From assembly GCA_963978895.1 (NCBI GenBank), contig OZ022247.1:614362-678361 (forward strand): a stretch of DNA of 64,000 nt, read 5' to 3'. Position numbers and translations under genes: made by a program. Shown piece after piece: positions 1 through 12,714 of the stretch. Under the pieces are notes generated by a model, which made no database searches, was not told where the DNA came from, and saw nothing but the letters and a program-made list of their open reading frames with translations. Origin of the DNA: Erpobdella octoculata (taxonomy: Eukaryota; Annelida; Clitellata; Hirudinida; Erpobdellidae). Each line of letters starts with the position of its first letter. The first letter of the stretch is position 1.

Positions 1-680
1 AAAGTAGCTTCTACTCAAAAACTGTTAATGCTACAGGAGTAAAAATTAGTATTTAGTTTCTATTCCAAAAATAATGAAATACGTGTTTTAGCATTTTTTG
101 AAAATTTGGTTTCCAGGACTTCAAATGTGGGGTGGAAAATAGGGCTAATTGTCTTTTATAGTAACTGCTACTCAAAAACAGTAAATACCACAGATGTACA
201 AATTATTATTTAGTTTCTTTTCTAAAAATAAAGATATACGTGTTTCACCATTTTTTACAAATTTGGTTTCCCGGACCTCAAATGTGGGTTGGAAAATTGG
301 GTTATTTGGTTTTTTAAGTAGCTTCTACTCAAAAACTGTTAATGCTACAAAAGTAAAAATTAGTATTTAGTTTCTACTCTAAAAATAAGGATATATGTGT
401 TTCACCATTTTTTGAAATTTTGGTTTTCAGGACCTCAAATGTGGGGTGGAAAAAGGTTTTCTTTGGTTTTTAAAGTAACTGCTACTCAAAAACTGTGAAT
501 GCTACAGATGTCAAAATTAGTATTTAGTATTTACTCAAAAAATTATGATATAAGTGTTTCAACATTTTTTTAAAAATTTGGTTTCCAGGACATCAAATGT
601 GGGGTGGAAAAAAGGGTTATTTGATTTCAAAATAACTGCTACTCAAAAACTGTAAGTGCTACAAATGTAAAAATTAGTAT
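1..680 (+). repeat. Satellite-like tandem array, ~156-bp period
   Basis: About four and a half diverged copies of a ~156-bp unit. The landmark CTACTCAAAAACTGT recurs near 12, 169, 325, 480 and 636, and each unit also carries a TTTGGTTTCCAGGAC block followed by AAATGTGGGGTGGAAAA. No open frame persists across units. Two or three further copies lie at about 24,110-24,440 inside the intron of the first LRR gene, so the family is dispersed as well as tandem. Confidence 0.85.
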
Positions 681-719
681 TTTGAAGTTTTGTGCCGGTT
701 AAAAGTAGCTAAGTTCAGT

Positions 720-1040
720 TTATCACCGGTCGGGCCAAGCCGTTATTTTAGAGTCTTCACACGGGCCAGGCCAAACCTTAAATCAAAGTGGAACGGGCCG
801 AGGTTTTTCACCAAGTATATAGATATTTTAGTGATTTTAGGGTGTTCAGTTGGGCCGGGCCAAACCTGAAGTCAAGGTGGGACGGGCCGAAGTTTTTCAT
901 CAAGTATATAGAACTTCTAAGCCTGTAAGAATGGGCCGGGCCTAATTCAGACGGGCTGTGCCGGGCCAGGAGTTTGGGTTTTTAAAACGGGCTGGGCTAA
1001 GTTGTCGACGGGCCGAGCCGAGACCTAAAAAATTGATCTC
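720..1040. repeat. GC-rich imperfect tandem repeat
   Basis: GGGCC-rich blocks repeat with a ~90-bp spacing. A segment containing GGCCAAACC, then ACGGGCCGA, then AAGTATATAGA occurs near 760-835 and again near 850-915, followed by degenerate copies. The GC richness stands out sharply from the AT-rich flanks. It resembles the subterminal GGGCCGGGCC arrays of some hAT transposons, but no terminal inverted repeats were found. Confidence 0.6.
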
Positions 1041-1069
1041 TACTATGGATGCACGGTTCAAACTCTCTA

Positions 1070-1105
1070 ATTTCATGCGAGCGAAGCCGCTACGGGCACT
1101 GCTAG
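1070..1105 (+). mobile_element. Helitron-like 3' terminus
   Basis: The segment has GCGAAGCCGC, then a short GC stem remnant and the terminal tetranucleotide CTAG immediately followed by T and a TATATATA tract. A GC-rich hairpin a few bases before CTRR, inserted in front of a host T, is the known Helitron 3' signature. The stem here is imperfect and the 5' end was not found. It belongs to a different family from the four copies at 14.0, 23.9, 34.8 and 44.9 kb. Confidence 0.45.
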
Positions 1106-1156
1106 TATATATATATAACAGAGAATGGAGATGTACATTAAAAATTAAAAAATTAT

Positions 1157-1345
1157 TAATAAAATTGAAATTTATTTAAACCGATTTTTATTTAAATTTA
1201 CTTGAATGAAACCTTATCATATTTCTTTTAACGTATTGTATTTCCATTATTATTTTATGAAAATATGATACGTTAAAAGAAATGTGATAAAAGTTTTTTT
1301 GAAGTAAATTTAAATAACGGTTTAAATAAATTTGAATTTAATGAA
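1157..1345. repeat. Long AT-rich inverted repeat (MITE-like hairpin)
   Basis: Two arms of roughly 77-80 bp (about 1157-1236 and 1269-1345) are reverse complements with few mismatches and a ~32-bp loop. Left-arm blocks AAATTTATTTAAACCG, TTTAAATTTACTT and TTTCTTTTAACGTAT all appear inverted on the right. It is probably a small MITE or foldback element; a hairpin RNA precursor is possible but unsupported. Confidence 0.7.
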
Positions 1346-1610
1346 TTAAAGTGAAATAAATAAAATAACGTAATTAATATTATTAATTAGATCCGGTAAT
1401 CATTTCATGTAATAAAACGAAATGCAATTAGTATTATAATGATAATTAAAGTAAGTAGAAGGGTTAAAATAATAAGTTATAAGTATAAGCAACAGACATT
1501 ATAAGTGAAGAAGTTTAAAATAATCAAATAAAGACTAAAAAATACTAAAAATTCAAGAAATATATATATATTCAATTCAGTTTGACAATCTTTAGTGTAA
1601 ATAAAATATT

Positions 1611-1611
1611 A

Positions 1612-1660
<49 letters not shown>
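1611..1660. repeat. (TA)n microsatellite
   Basis: An uninterrupted TA dinucleotide run between the hairpin and the receptor gene. The interval 1,661-2,007 has only short chance frames and a C/T-rich stretch ending in the acceptor of the first visible receptor exon. Confidence 0.9.
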
Positions 1661-1662
<2 letters not shown>

Positions 1663-2007
1663 GTCGTAAACTACTTGTTATGTCCGGACAAAAATGTCGT
1701 TCAACCGGTCTCTGGATAATACAGCTGGACGTCTATGTGGGTCGCAAAAAACCAGACATTACTGATCGCGAAAATAAATGTCTCGTGCTACAACGGTCGC
1801 GCCAAGTCGGTCGCGGCAAATCGGTCACACGAAAGCGTTGCACGCTCCTGTCCCTCCCCACCTGTCGCATGCCTCCGTCTCTACCGACCCACTATGTCAT
1901 CCTCGGCTCATCCTTCGACACGCGAGCGTTCGACTCGCATTTCATATTAATTTTCAATATCGTTCAACTCGCCTATCAATCTTATGCTCCTCCTCCTCCT
2001 CGTTTAG

Positions 2008-3285
2008 CTGCTACCATGAGCACGAAGACAGGTGCAATGGACTCGCCATCTGCGTAGACGACTCGGACGAACTGGGGTGCGATCTGATCTGCAAGGAAGA
2101 CGAATTCAAGTGCGCCGATCAGAGCGGATGCATCCCTTTGGCGAACGTCTGCGACGGTTTCGAGGACTGCCTGGACGATTCTGACGAGTTCAACTGCAGT
2201 GAGTATGATCGCCGGAGGGAGGCCGCTTTTTTCTTTTTGTTTCTCTGATGTCTGTTATTGTGTTTTTATTTCATCACTGTCGTCATTTCATCGAGAGTGT
2301 TTAGTTTTAGTCATCGATTTTGTTTGTTTTTTTTTTGGCTCAACTGCAACTTTTATACATCAAACTCTCTCCGAGGTTGTCAGCAACAAAAAAAGTTAAA
2401 AGCAAAACTTTGAAGGGTGCTGGAATTTTTGTTAGAGGCTCAACTGTTTTTTAGCTTTTAAAAGTTTATCATTATCTACATCGCCATTTTTTTTATGGTG
2501 CCCGTACGTACCTGCACTCACCTTTGCAAACAACTCGTTACAGCCGAGTCCAAACCCTGTGACAATCCGGACGACTTTCAGTGTCGAGGGAACGGACAAT
2601 GCATCCAAGGTCATTTGAGGTGTGACAACGAAGAGCACTGTCCCGACGGTTCTGACGAGATCGACTGTCACCACGGTAGGTCTTCGTCGAGGGGGGGGGG
2701 GTTACAAGAATTTTCATGGGGGTTGTGTCAGGGATGGTGGCGGCGAGATAGAACTCTGTTCTCTTTGTTGTAGATCGACTGCTAACAATATAAGTATCAC
2801 TGACAAGCAGTAGAAGAATTGATATGCAATGGGAAAGTCTTGCTGACTTCTCTACACTTTTGCAAAGATGTAACTGAAATTATAACTAACTCGAATAGTA
2901 ATTGAAAAATCTTTTATCAACTTCTTCAACTGTTACTACGTAAAATCACAACCGAAGTAGGCCGTCCATCGGACGACCCGCATCCAGAATCTCGGTCGTG
3001 ATAATATTTAATCTCTTAAAACTAAACCGTTTTTTTCTTTCGTGTCTCGATAAAGTCCTGATAACTAACGATGAATATAAAACACATCAGAACATCCTGC
3101 CGAGGTCTGCCCCCACGACTTCTTCGACTGCAGCGGCGACGGAGGGCACTGCATCGAGTTTTCCAAGCGATGCGACAAGCGGGAGGACTGTCCGAAGGGA
3201 GAAGACGAGTTGAACTGCACGGATGAACATGTGGATCAGGTGGAAAATAAAGGTTATTATTTTTATTATTATTATTATTATTATA

Positions 3286-3321
<36 letters not shown>

Positions 3322-3682
3322 TATAGCATTAGGGTCCGCACCTCGGCAGGGTCGGGAAATTTCCATCAATTTTTTTCTACTGTCGCTGTTTGATTGGTTG
3401 ATAATGATGATGATCTGAGAATCGTGATTTATTTATTTATTATATCAGAATAATTATAATATAATTATATATAATTATATTATTATTATGTGTATATTAT
3501 TTGTTTAAGGCGAAACGCTGGTGGATTGCGATCATGACGAGTATAACTGTCACCACATATGCCAGAAGATCGATGGCGATACTAATCACCACAGCAGAAA
3601 AATCTGTTCCTGTTTCGAGGGTTACGTTTTGGCGGAAGACAAATTCAGCTGTCATTTTAACGGTAGATTAGACGTCTCTTTC

Positions 3683-3718
<36 letters not shown>

Positions 3719-6700
3719 TACTAAATATTTACATGCTTTTTTATGTTCCTGTGTAATTAATAAGTTTTGGTTTACGCTTTACAATTACGATTCGTTACGT
3801 CGACAAACTCCCTCACCGCATTACCACTTCGTTCAGTTCAACCGGTTTCCACACGGCACTTGAGACTTTTTCGTTCTAAAAAAAAAATCCTTCCCTTCTT
3901 ATCAACAGTGGTCTTCTTGAACAGATCTCTACTCGAACGTACCGCCACTTGAATCTCGCTCGGTTTCGTTATCACCATCAAATGTTTTCTTTCTTTCTTT
4001 CTTCGTAGGCGATGAACCCCAGATGTGGATGGCGGACGGTAAAACCCTGGTGAAGTACGCCCTGTACAAGAAGTCCGTACTGAGCCGTCACGACATGGCC
4101 CACAATGTCTCATCGTTCGCTTACGACTTCCAGAGAGGACATCTGTTCTGGTTGCCCGATCATGCCGATGCTATTGCCATGTAAGATTCTTCTTTCTTTC
4201 TTTTATTGTTGTTGTGCTATTTTGTCTAATTTTCTAATTTTTATTTTGTTTTGTTTTTTTTTTATTTTATTTTATTTTGTGATAACCATCTAACCATCTT
4301 TTTTCTATTTTTTATTGTGTCTAATTGTCTCGTTTTTGTTTTATTTTGTTTTATTTTATTTTGTTTTATTTTATTTTGCTTTGTTTTATTTTATTTTATT
4401 TTATTTTGTGATAACCACCTAACCACCACTGTCGATTGTTTATCTGTTTTTCTACATCCCTCACCAGGTCAAAGATGGCTGCGGACGGGAGCTACCCCAC
4501 CAGACCGGTCTTTCTCGCCCGAGCTCCGAACATTCACAGGCCTGTCGCTCTTGCCTACGACTGGATAAGTCAGAACCTTTATTGGGCGGATCGAGGAAGG
4601 TCTCACCAATCGAAAACTCAATCCAACGGAACTGAAATTAGCGAAAAAGGTGATGAATTTTCTCATCAGAAATAATTATTATTTTTTCAATTCTTCGGGA
4701 GTTAATTTGTAATGTTTCTTATGATAATGATAATTATAATTATGCTTTGTGATTATTTGTAATGTTTCTTATAATAATAATTATAATTGTCCATTTTAAC
4801 ATAATTTGTTTGTCACGTTTTGGTGTACACATTGCATGCAACTATCAAAATAATCATTTCAAAATTTGTTGTTGCTGCAGCTTCATCTTCTAATACTCCC
4901 ACTCCTTTTTCCTCTTGCTCTCACTCTCTCATTCTCTCTCGCTCTCTCTCTCAATCTCTCTATTTCTCTGTCTCTTGCTTTAACTCACTCACTCTATCTT
5001 CTTTCTTCATTAACATTTCTTTATAAAACAGAAGCCGAAGAGATCAGGCAAGCATTCGGACCGAAGATCGGTGTCATCTCCATCGGCAAACAGTCAGAAA
5101 AAGGTCACCCCATTATCGCCCCGGTTGTCCGTCACCCTCACGTCACAGAACCGAACGCGCTGGTTGTTGACCCCAGGCCGGGTCAAGGGTTAGTGAGCTT
5201 ACTTTAAGGTCGAGTAATTTTATTATCTAATTGCTAAGAGAGCTTGACAGTCAGTCAGCTGATATCGGTTAATTGGTTAAACCGTAATCGTGTTGTTGTT
5301 GTTTTCAGGTTCATTTACTGGACGCAGGTCGGAAAAGAGAGAGGTTTGTACAAGGCCGGAGCGGACGGTTCGAAGGTGGCTACTCTGAGGAAGCAGAGCG
5401 TCGTTCATCCGAAAGCTCTCACCATTGGTCGGTTGTTTTTTCTACTTTTTTTCGGGGGGAGGGGAGTAAGTTATTTCACTGATATATATCTTTCTGTCAG
5501 TATAGAGGAGAGCCTGATGTAGCTCCTCTTCATCAAAAATATAACTTTCAGACTTATCAACTTATTTATTGCTAGGTTCTATAGACTTTTTATATTTTTG
5601 ATCTTGATAATAAACAAATTCAAATCTTCTTACATATCTCTCTCTCTTTATAAAGTGAAATAATTAAAATAAACCTGAATTTCGACAGATTGTCTCTCTT
5701 TATAAAGTGAAATAATTAAAATAAACTTAAATTTCGACAGATTACTTTTACAACTGCCTGTACTGGGTGGACGATGACAAACTCTACACGAGCAAATTCA
5801 CCGGAGATTCACGCGTGCTGTACACGTTCGAGCCGTTTGACATACCGAACGTCTTCGCGTCTTTCGAGGTCGGTCGGTGTTGATTGGTCGGCTGGCTGGC
5901 CAATAATAGAGTGGTGCTCTATAGAAATTTCAACTTCAATAATAATGATAATAATAATGTGTATGAATTTATATTGTGATTATCTAAAACTATGCTAATG
6001 ATTGCAAGAGCCAACAAGACTTCTTGTACTTTGTATTCGACTCAATAATAATAATAATAATAATAACTAGCACTAATGTTATTAATGTGATCTCGAAATT
6101 TTCATTGGTCGCTGGTTCGATGAATGCTGTCACTATCTTAATTGTTCCTTAATCTCCATCGAACTTTCCAGGGTGAAATTTACTGGAAAGATGCCATCAG
6201 CCACTCGATCATGGAGCACTTCTCGGACAACGTCCACTACAGGCCTGCCTCCTTGCCTGGGACGGCATCTGAAAGTTCAAAGTTCATTGCTGTTTATCAC
6301 TCCACACTCCAGTCTAAAGGTTATTTATTTTTATTTATTTATTTTTCTGTTTGTTTGTTTATTCATTTGTTTGTTTGTTTGTTTGTTTGTTTGTTTGTTT
6401 ATTTATTTATGATAATGATGCTCATGTTTATGATGACGACAAAAGTTTCAACCATCTTTCTTTTACTTTTGCGTATTATTACTGTTCGTCTTCTTCGTTT
6501 TCAGAGACGGGGTTGCCCTGTCAGACTCACCACGGCAACTGCAGTCACCTGTGCCTGTCGGCGCCGAGATACGAGGGCTACACCTGTGTGTGCCATGATT
6601 CGCCTGTTCAAAAGTCAAGGGGCATCCTCTACAAGCTGGCCGACGACGGGAAAGCATGCGTTAGGGAAACTATGAAAGCGTCAGAAGGTGAGATGGTGGT

Positions 6701-8030
6701 GATGATGATGATGATGGTGGTGATTATCAGAGTCAAGTATCATCATGATTAATAATGATAATGATTAATTTTGTCAGTATAAGAGCCAAAAATCTTAGCT
6801 GCATCGCTCACTCACTCATTTACTCACTCACTCACTACTTGTGTCAGTATACATCGAATCTGGCTTTCGTATCTGCTTGCCTCAGATATAATTTATTCAG
6901 TCATTAATTTACTAATTATTTTATTAATTAACTCAATATTTGCATAATCGATTAACTTTATAGGCACGTCAATGTAATTAACTTATAATGTATGCATGAT
7001 TAATTCGGTTAGCGTTAACGTGACTCACTACATAATCATGTGATTAACTCACTAAATCACCTGATTAACTTGCTACATAATCACATGATTGACTCTACAT
7101 AATCACATGATTAACTCACTACATAATTACATGATTAGCTCAACTTCATAATCACATGATTGAATAATTTTCTCGTTCAACCATTTTGTTTATTTATTTA
7201 TTTATTTATATGACCTGCTGGCTGGCTCACAGAGTCCTAATTATAATTTTCTTTTATTAAATTTTCTCAATTTTTATTATAAGATTCTTCAAAATTTTAT
7301 TTATGTTAATAAATCACATTTATTTATTGCATCAATAATAATAATAATAATTCAATGCATTAATAATTCACTCAGTTATTAATAAGTCCATTAACTAATT
7401 AATTAAAATAATAATTTGTTCATTTTATTCGTTGGAACGTTTTGCTCTTTCGTGCAATTTTATGTCGATCAATCCAGAGCTAAACACTACTACTAACCTC
7501 TTCCCCATCCAGATAACGCTCAGGGGCGCGTTCCTCCCGGCCTCGACACGAAATCTGGAGGTGCCGGGGAATCGGACTACATGTACCTGTACCTGGACGA
7601 AGACGAAGTCGCAAACCGTCGCAAGGGCGTCCAGGCGCTGCCCGGCTCGCCGGAAGTGACCGAGAAAAAAGACCCGGAGAAGTTCACCAACAACGCCGGC
7701 GCCTCCACCGGGGGGGCCGGCACCAGCTCGGTGTGGATCTACTTCATCGCGGCCGTGGCCGGAGTGGCCGTGGTCGTCGCAGTCGTTTTTGTGAGTTTGA
7801 AGTTTTTTCGTGAGCGAACCGTCGAGTTGTTTAGGCGAGGATCGTTCTTTATCTTTCACCTGTATTATTATTTCGACATTTCTCAGGTGTCGATCAGGTA
7901 CAAACGATGGAAGGAATTACAGAAGGTTGAAAACGAGGCCCTGGGCACGCCCCTGAAGTCGTCTCAAGACGCACCCAGCAGCACCGGTACCAACGTTACC
8001 GCCAACACCACCACCAATCTTCTCGTCTAA
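2008..8030 (+). CDS. LDL receptor-related protein, C-terminal 13 exons (5' part outside window)
   Basis: Exons by splice site and phase: 2008-2198, 2544-2675, 3091-3252, 3510-3662, 4009-4180, 4468-4649, 5032-5188, 5309-5427, 5741-5868, 6172-6319, 6505-6687, 7513-7790, 7887-8030. They give 715 residues in one continuous frame ending at TAA. Domain order: half an LDL-receptor class A module, three full class A modules (each with six Cys and SDE-type acidic Ca ligands), an EGF-like module (VDCDHDEYNCHHIC), a YWTD-type propeller (for example NLYWADRG, FIYWTQ, CLYWVDDD, EIYWKDA), a second EGF module, a Thr/Gly-rich stem, one membrane helix (VWIYFIAAVAGVAVVVAVVF) and a ~47-residue cytoplasmic tail. 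This is the LDLR/LRP endocytic receptor layout. The tail has no NPxY internalisation motif, which is unusual. The first visible exon starts mid-module, so more exons lie to the left. Exon 12 uses GC-rich codons; introns are AT-rich. Confidence 0.9.
7020..7170. repeat. Intronic tandem repeat with palindromic core
   Basis: Inside the long intron 11 of the receptor gene, AATCACATGATT (a palindrome) or close variants recurs about six times at ~22-30-bp spacing, separated by AACTCACTACAT-like spacers. No coding potential. Confidence 0.7.
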
Positions 8031-8650
8031 AACCTTGCACTTCTTTGCGTGATGATGACGACGATGATGATGATGATGCGTTTGCACTCGCTCCTGTTCT
8101 TTGCTAGATTTTCTCGTACCAGTGTTGCGCCAGTGTGTCTTCTTGTTGTTGTTGTTTATGTGTTTCTTGTTGTATTCATTCCCGCCATTTCTCCTTCCCT
8201 CTTTCTCTCTCTTTCTCTCCCTTTTTCTCTCTCTTTCTCTCCCTTTTTCTCTCTCAATTCCTTTTTTTCCAGTCCGAGAAACGATTACAGCGCCCGTAAC
8301 CAGTTTTCATTTTACAACTCAAACTTGTAGCGTAAAGTTTATTTAAGTGCGCTTTGCTTGGTTTCCGTCACCGTTGGTTACTTACTTGTATTATCATTAT
8401 CAGCACCCCATTAATAATATTAATATTATCATCATTATTATTTATTTGAACCTTTTCTCGTATTAATAAATAAATCAAATAAAAAAAACACAGCTTAATT
8501 ATTCAATTAAATCGAATAGTTCAATTTTACATCAAAAATTAAAAAAAAAAAATTACCATAAACGTGTCTTGATGAATAACTCGTGTGTAAATAAATAATG
8601 TCTATTTATATGTGTGTCTGTGTAATAAAATATTCCCATGGATTCAATGT
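8031..8650 (+). other. Probable 3' UTR of the receptor gene
   Basis: Non-coding sequence after the TAA. It contains C/T-rich tracts and several AATAAA hexamers (around 8466-8480 and 8622-8630). The true cleavage site cannot be chosen from sequence alone. Confidence 0.5.
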
Positions 8651-9153
8651 GGTAGAAAACGCTTTGATGTTAATTTTTTAGCGTCGTCATCATCATCAGC
8701 ACTCGCGCAGTAGTTACGGTTGCTTCGGTAAGCCGAATAGGTTAATTAATTAATTAATTAATTAATTGATTGATTGATTGTTGTTGCGTTCTTAATTTGA
8801 TGTCTTTGTGTTGATGCTTATATATAATCTTTTTACTATAACTGTTTAAGTTCTTTCTTTTTTGTCGTACGATGGCAGACAAACATTCTACGAAGCTTTC
8901 TTTTAAATATTTCTTGTGATCAAATGTTTGCACTTCCTCTTTCACTCTCTTTTTTTTCTCACTCTCTCCTTCTTTCACTATCTTTTTCTCTCTTTCTCTC
9001 ACCATCTTCTTCTTTCTCTTCTTCATCGTCGTGCTGTCCTGTCTATCCCGCTTGGTCGTCTGCAAGTATTACAGAAAATCTTGTCTCGATGGATCGTTTG
9101 ATGGATGGTCAGCCTACTTTGTTAGTCGTCATACCTGTCGTATTTGTTGGACG

Positions 9154-9270
9154 TCGGCCAGTATTTCTTTGTCTGTCTTAGTATTTGTCGGTATTTCTTT
9201 GTCTGTCTTAGTATTTGTCGGTATTTCTTTGTCTGTCTTAGTATTTGTCGGTATTTCTTTGTCTGTTTAG
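9154..9270. repeat. 30-bp minisatellite, ~4 copies
   Basis: The unit GGTATTTCTTTGTCTGTC plus TTAGTATTTGTC repeats with almost no variation about four times. The open frames over it (encoding VFVGISLSVL-type repeats) are artefacts of a period divisible by three. The rest of 8,650-11,670 holds only simple-sequence and AT/T-rich DNA: CT repeats near 9,413-9,456, a (TA)n run near 9,985-10,040 and T-rich stretches near 11,080-11,280. I see no gene there. Confidence 0.85.
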
Positions 9271-9409
9271 GTACCTATTTGCCAGTATTTCGTCTTTCTC
9301 TGTGGGTTTTCTGGTATGCCGTCGTTGCACTCATGTGAACTTTATGAAAAACTCTTCTTCTTCATTGAAGATGAGCTGGAGAGTTACCTTTCAGGGTTAT
9401 CTTCTTTTC

Positions 9410-9462
<53 letters not shown>

Positions 9463-9983
9463 TTCTTTAGCTGTAACACATTCTTTCTCTCTATAAAAAT
9501 GAGATACACTTGCTTCTTTATGGAACCAAAATTTCTTGTGATTTCCGAACTTGCGAGTCATGTGACCAGCACTTTTAACGATGGTTTGCTTCTCTGTTAT
9601 TCGTTTTTTTTATCGGTAGTGTGTGTATGTGTTTCTTTCTTTCTCTGCGATATTTACATCCTTTGAAATTTCCAAGACTCAGTTTCCATTTTCGAATCCA
9701 ATTTCACGTTCTTCAGAACCAATGTACCGGTTTGGGATTGATTTATTATTATCATCATTATTTTTATTATTGTTATATTTATTGTTATTGTTATGATGTT
9801 TTCTATTATTTACCGTTTTATTGTTTTATTTATAATCGTATCGTGCTGCTTCGTATCTGAAGGACGTCATCAATGTGCCATGGTGTACTTATAGTTATTA
9901 TTATTATTATTATTTCTACTCATGCACGCAAGTAAATATATTTCAGCTGTACAAATATAAATTAATTTGTATGATTCTATTGC

Positions 9984-10043
<60 letters not shown>

Positions 10044-10429
10044 CTATCTCTCTTTCTATACATATAATACAAAATATGTGTGTACATCGTCTACATATTA
10101 TGCACTTTTAGTGTTGAGAATAGTTAAAATTTTGCAAGCCATGTTTTCATTTACAGATATATATATTTGCATTTACTTAGTATCATCTATATTTCTGTTT
10201 CTCTCTCTTTTATTTACCCTATGTTTCTTTCTTTCTGTATCGCTCGCTATTTCTTTCTATCTCTTCTTTGCCCTTCTCTTTGATTTCATCATATTTTGCG
10301 ACCATTTCACTTTTCAAGTTTACATTCATTCGTGCATACTTTCCTTACGGCTTGCCTTTAGGTTTACGACGTTTGTAAACTCCTTTCCAGCAGGGCGCTT
10401 ACCAAAGTGAGTTTGTTAGTCATTTGCTT

Positions 10430-10562
10430 TACGTGTGAATCGTCATACACTTAGTTAACAGTTTACGCGTAAAAAGCCTGTCGTACACTCGGTTACGTGT
10501 TAACGCGTAAATCTTCACACGCTTAGTTACTTGTTTACGCGTAAGTTTTCACACGTTTACCT
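10430..10562. repeat. Degenerate ~50-bp repeat with TTACGCGTAA palindromes
   Basis: Three or four diverged copies of a unit containing GTTTACGCGTAA and a CACACGCTTAGTTAC-like block. The palindromic TTACGCGTAA core is conserved better than the spacers. No function is evident. Confidence 0.55.
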
Positions 10563-11678
10563 TGTTGTCTCTTTACCGCTTTTAAAAATATTTCACAGGC
10601 TTTTTAGATGAAAAGACAAAGGTCCCGTGAGAGTTTGATTTTTTCTTTCAGTCAACAGTTTATACAAGTAGATGATTTTAAATGGCTATACTATTTTATT
10701 TACTCTAGGTAAAAATATTATTAGTACATTGCGTACAAATTTTTTTAAAAATTATTTCGACATTTATCTTATACGTGTGAATATAATAAACGATCCAAGA
10801 AATAATATTTGCAGCCACTTCGAAGGTGTAATATATTAGTCCTCAGAGAGTACTTTACATTTACAGGGTTTATTCCTTGCCTACATTCGTAAAAAAAGGT
10901 TTTTTTTTCAAACGTCTCTGTAAAGGTAATGCGATTCAGGGTTTTCCATTATGAAATTGTTTTCTTAAAAATCGTACGTAAGAGAGGTATAACTAATTTC
11001 TTCCATCGGTTTTTTTAATTTTTTAATAATCGGTCGAGACGGATCAGACGATTGCGTGAAATGAAGAAAAATCGTTTCTGTTTTTTTTTCGTAATTTTAT
11101 TTTTGATAGTACATCGAAGAAAATGATTCGTATTTCTTTTTCGCGTGGCCAATCTTTTTTTTGCTGTCCGCCTTTTTTTCCGAATACTTAAAAACCTTTT
11201 TTGTGTCGTTTGATAATTTTTTTTGTGTATTTTCCTCTTTGAATAAATAAATAAATTGTTTTTTTTTTTAAATGCACGATGAAAAAGAAAAGAACTTTTG
11301 TGAAGGAAAAATATTTTCTCGTTGAGGTAAAAAGGAAGAAAGAAAGAAAGAAAGAGGTGTCTCTAATATTCTCTAAAGATGCGTAGATTCCAAGTGTGAG
11401 CGAGAGTAGATTCACGCGTGTATATACGAGATGGTGAATCGGCTTTATTTATTTTTTTGACTTCGAGTTATTAAATCTGTCGATTTGTACTCCGAGGCGA
11501 TTTTCCATTATTATTAATATTATTATCATAATTTGACGGAAAGAATTATTTTCAAGTAGGATTTTTGTTTGCTTATTTTTTATTTTGTCAATTTGTTTTT
11601 TTTTACGGAAAAAGTTAGCTGTTGAAATTTTGTGTTTGCGTCGTTTCGTTTTATTCCTTTCTTATTTTCCACCTGCAG

Positions 11679-11727
11679 CTTACCTGCTGGAGTAGTCGTT
11701 AGGTGCAAGATCCAGGTGTCAGGACAG
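11679..11727 (+). other. Candidate 49-nt internal exon
   Basis: A strong polypyrimidine tract and acceptor (TTATTTTCCACCTGCAG) is followed after 49 nt by the consensus donor CAG|GTGAGC. One frame is open through it (LPAGVVVRCKIQVSGQ). No partner exons on this strand were identified, so it may be an orphan exon, an untranslated exon or chance. Confidence 0.3.
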
Positions 11728-12714
11728 GTGAGCCTGAATTGTCATTGTCTTAGCAGAACTTTAATCGGTCGTTGAAAATTTGACTCAAAATTTAAGGTGA
11801 AGCTTCTATTTAAATTTAGTTTGTTTCAGTTCTGCAACGCTATATTAATAACCACCGTAGCTAATTCATTAGGGCAGGGGAGCTATGAGTCGATTATTCA
11901 GAGAAACGATTTGGCAAGTTACAAAATGTTTGTTTTATCGATCATTCGTTTAATTACAAGAAGATAGTATAAAACTTTAACGAATGCAAGAATCTAAATT
12001 CTGAGGTTTATTTTTCTACTCAGGAAATGAGATTATTAGTTGTTGTAGTAAGAAGATAATAACAAAGAAAAGAGGTCGATAAGGAAATTATCTTGTATAC
12101 TACTAGGTTTAAGTTTATAGTATGCAATGAATGATACAAATACTACCTGATCAAATGACTAATCGCAATTCAACATTCATCCAGGGTGGGTTTTTCTTTT
12201 GACTATCAAATTATCAAGTTTCCCGTCTCTTGGAAAGTCTCCACATTGATTGCAGAAGGCTGCATGTTTATCAGAAATTATATTTTTATGAGTAAAGCCG
12301 CAGATTACTTACGGTTGCTATGGCGACGCAACGACGTTAATAAATAGATGCGAGTCAGTTAAATTTTATTATTAGTAAGCTCATAAATATGTTGTATGTA
12401 CTCTGAGCTTGAGGTGTCTTGAGGGATTTTTTTCCTAACATATTAAAATTGTTTTACAGTTTGAAAAATCATATTTTATTTTCTCTTTTTTGCTTCTCCC
12501 ACGAATTAGCCGGGGTTTTACGCAAGATTTAGATCGCATTTAAAAATGTGAAAACGTCTATATAAAAAAAAACAACACATTATATTTGCAACGATTACAC
12601 ACATGTTAAAAAATTGAGGCAGAGTCACACCACGGTCGTAGAATTTCAGGGTAGTTGGGCTGGGCGACCAATAAGACCAAGAGAGACTCTACACCCAAAT
12701 AATGTATCTTCACT

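Noticed and set aside
1680..2057. 125-codon ORF upstream of the receptor exons
   Set aside because: It overlaps the first real exon in a different frame, has no domain and lacks splice continuity.
3022..3369. Minus-strand Asn-repeat ORF
   Set aside because: Comes from an (ATT)n run in an intron of the receptor gene, antisense to a confirmed exon.
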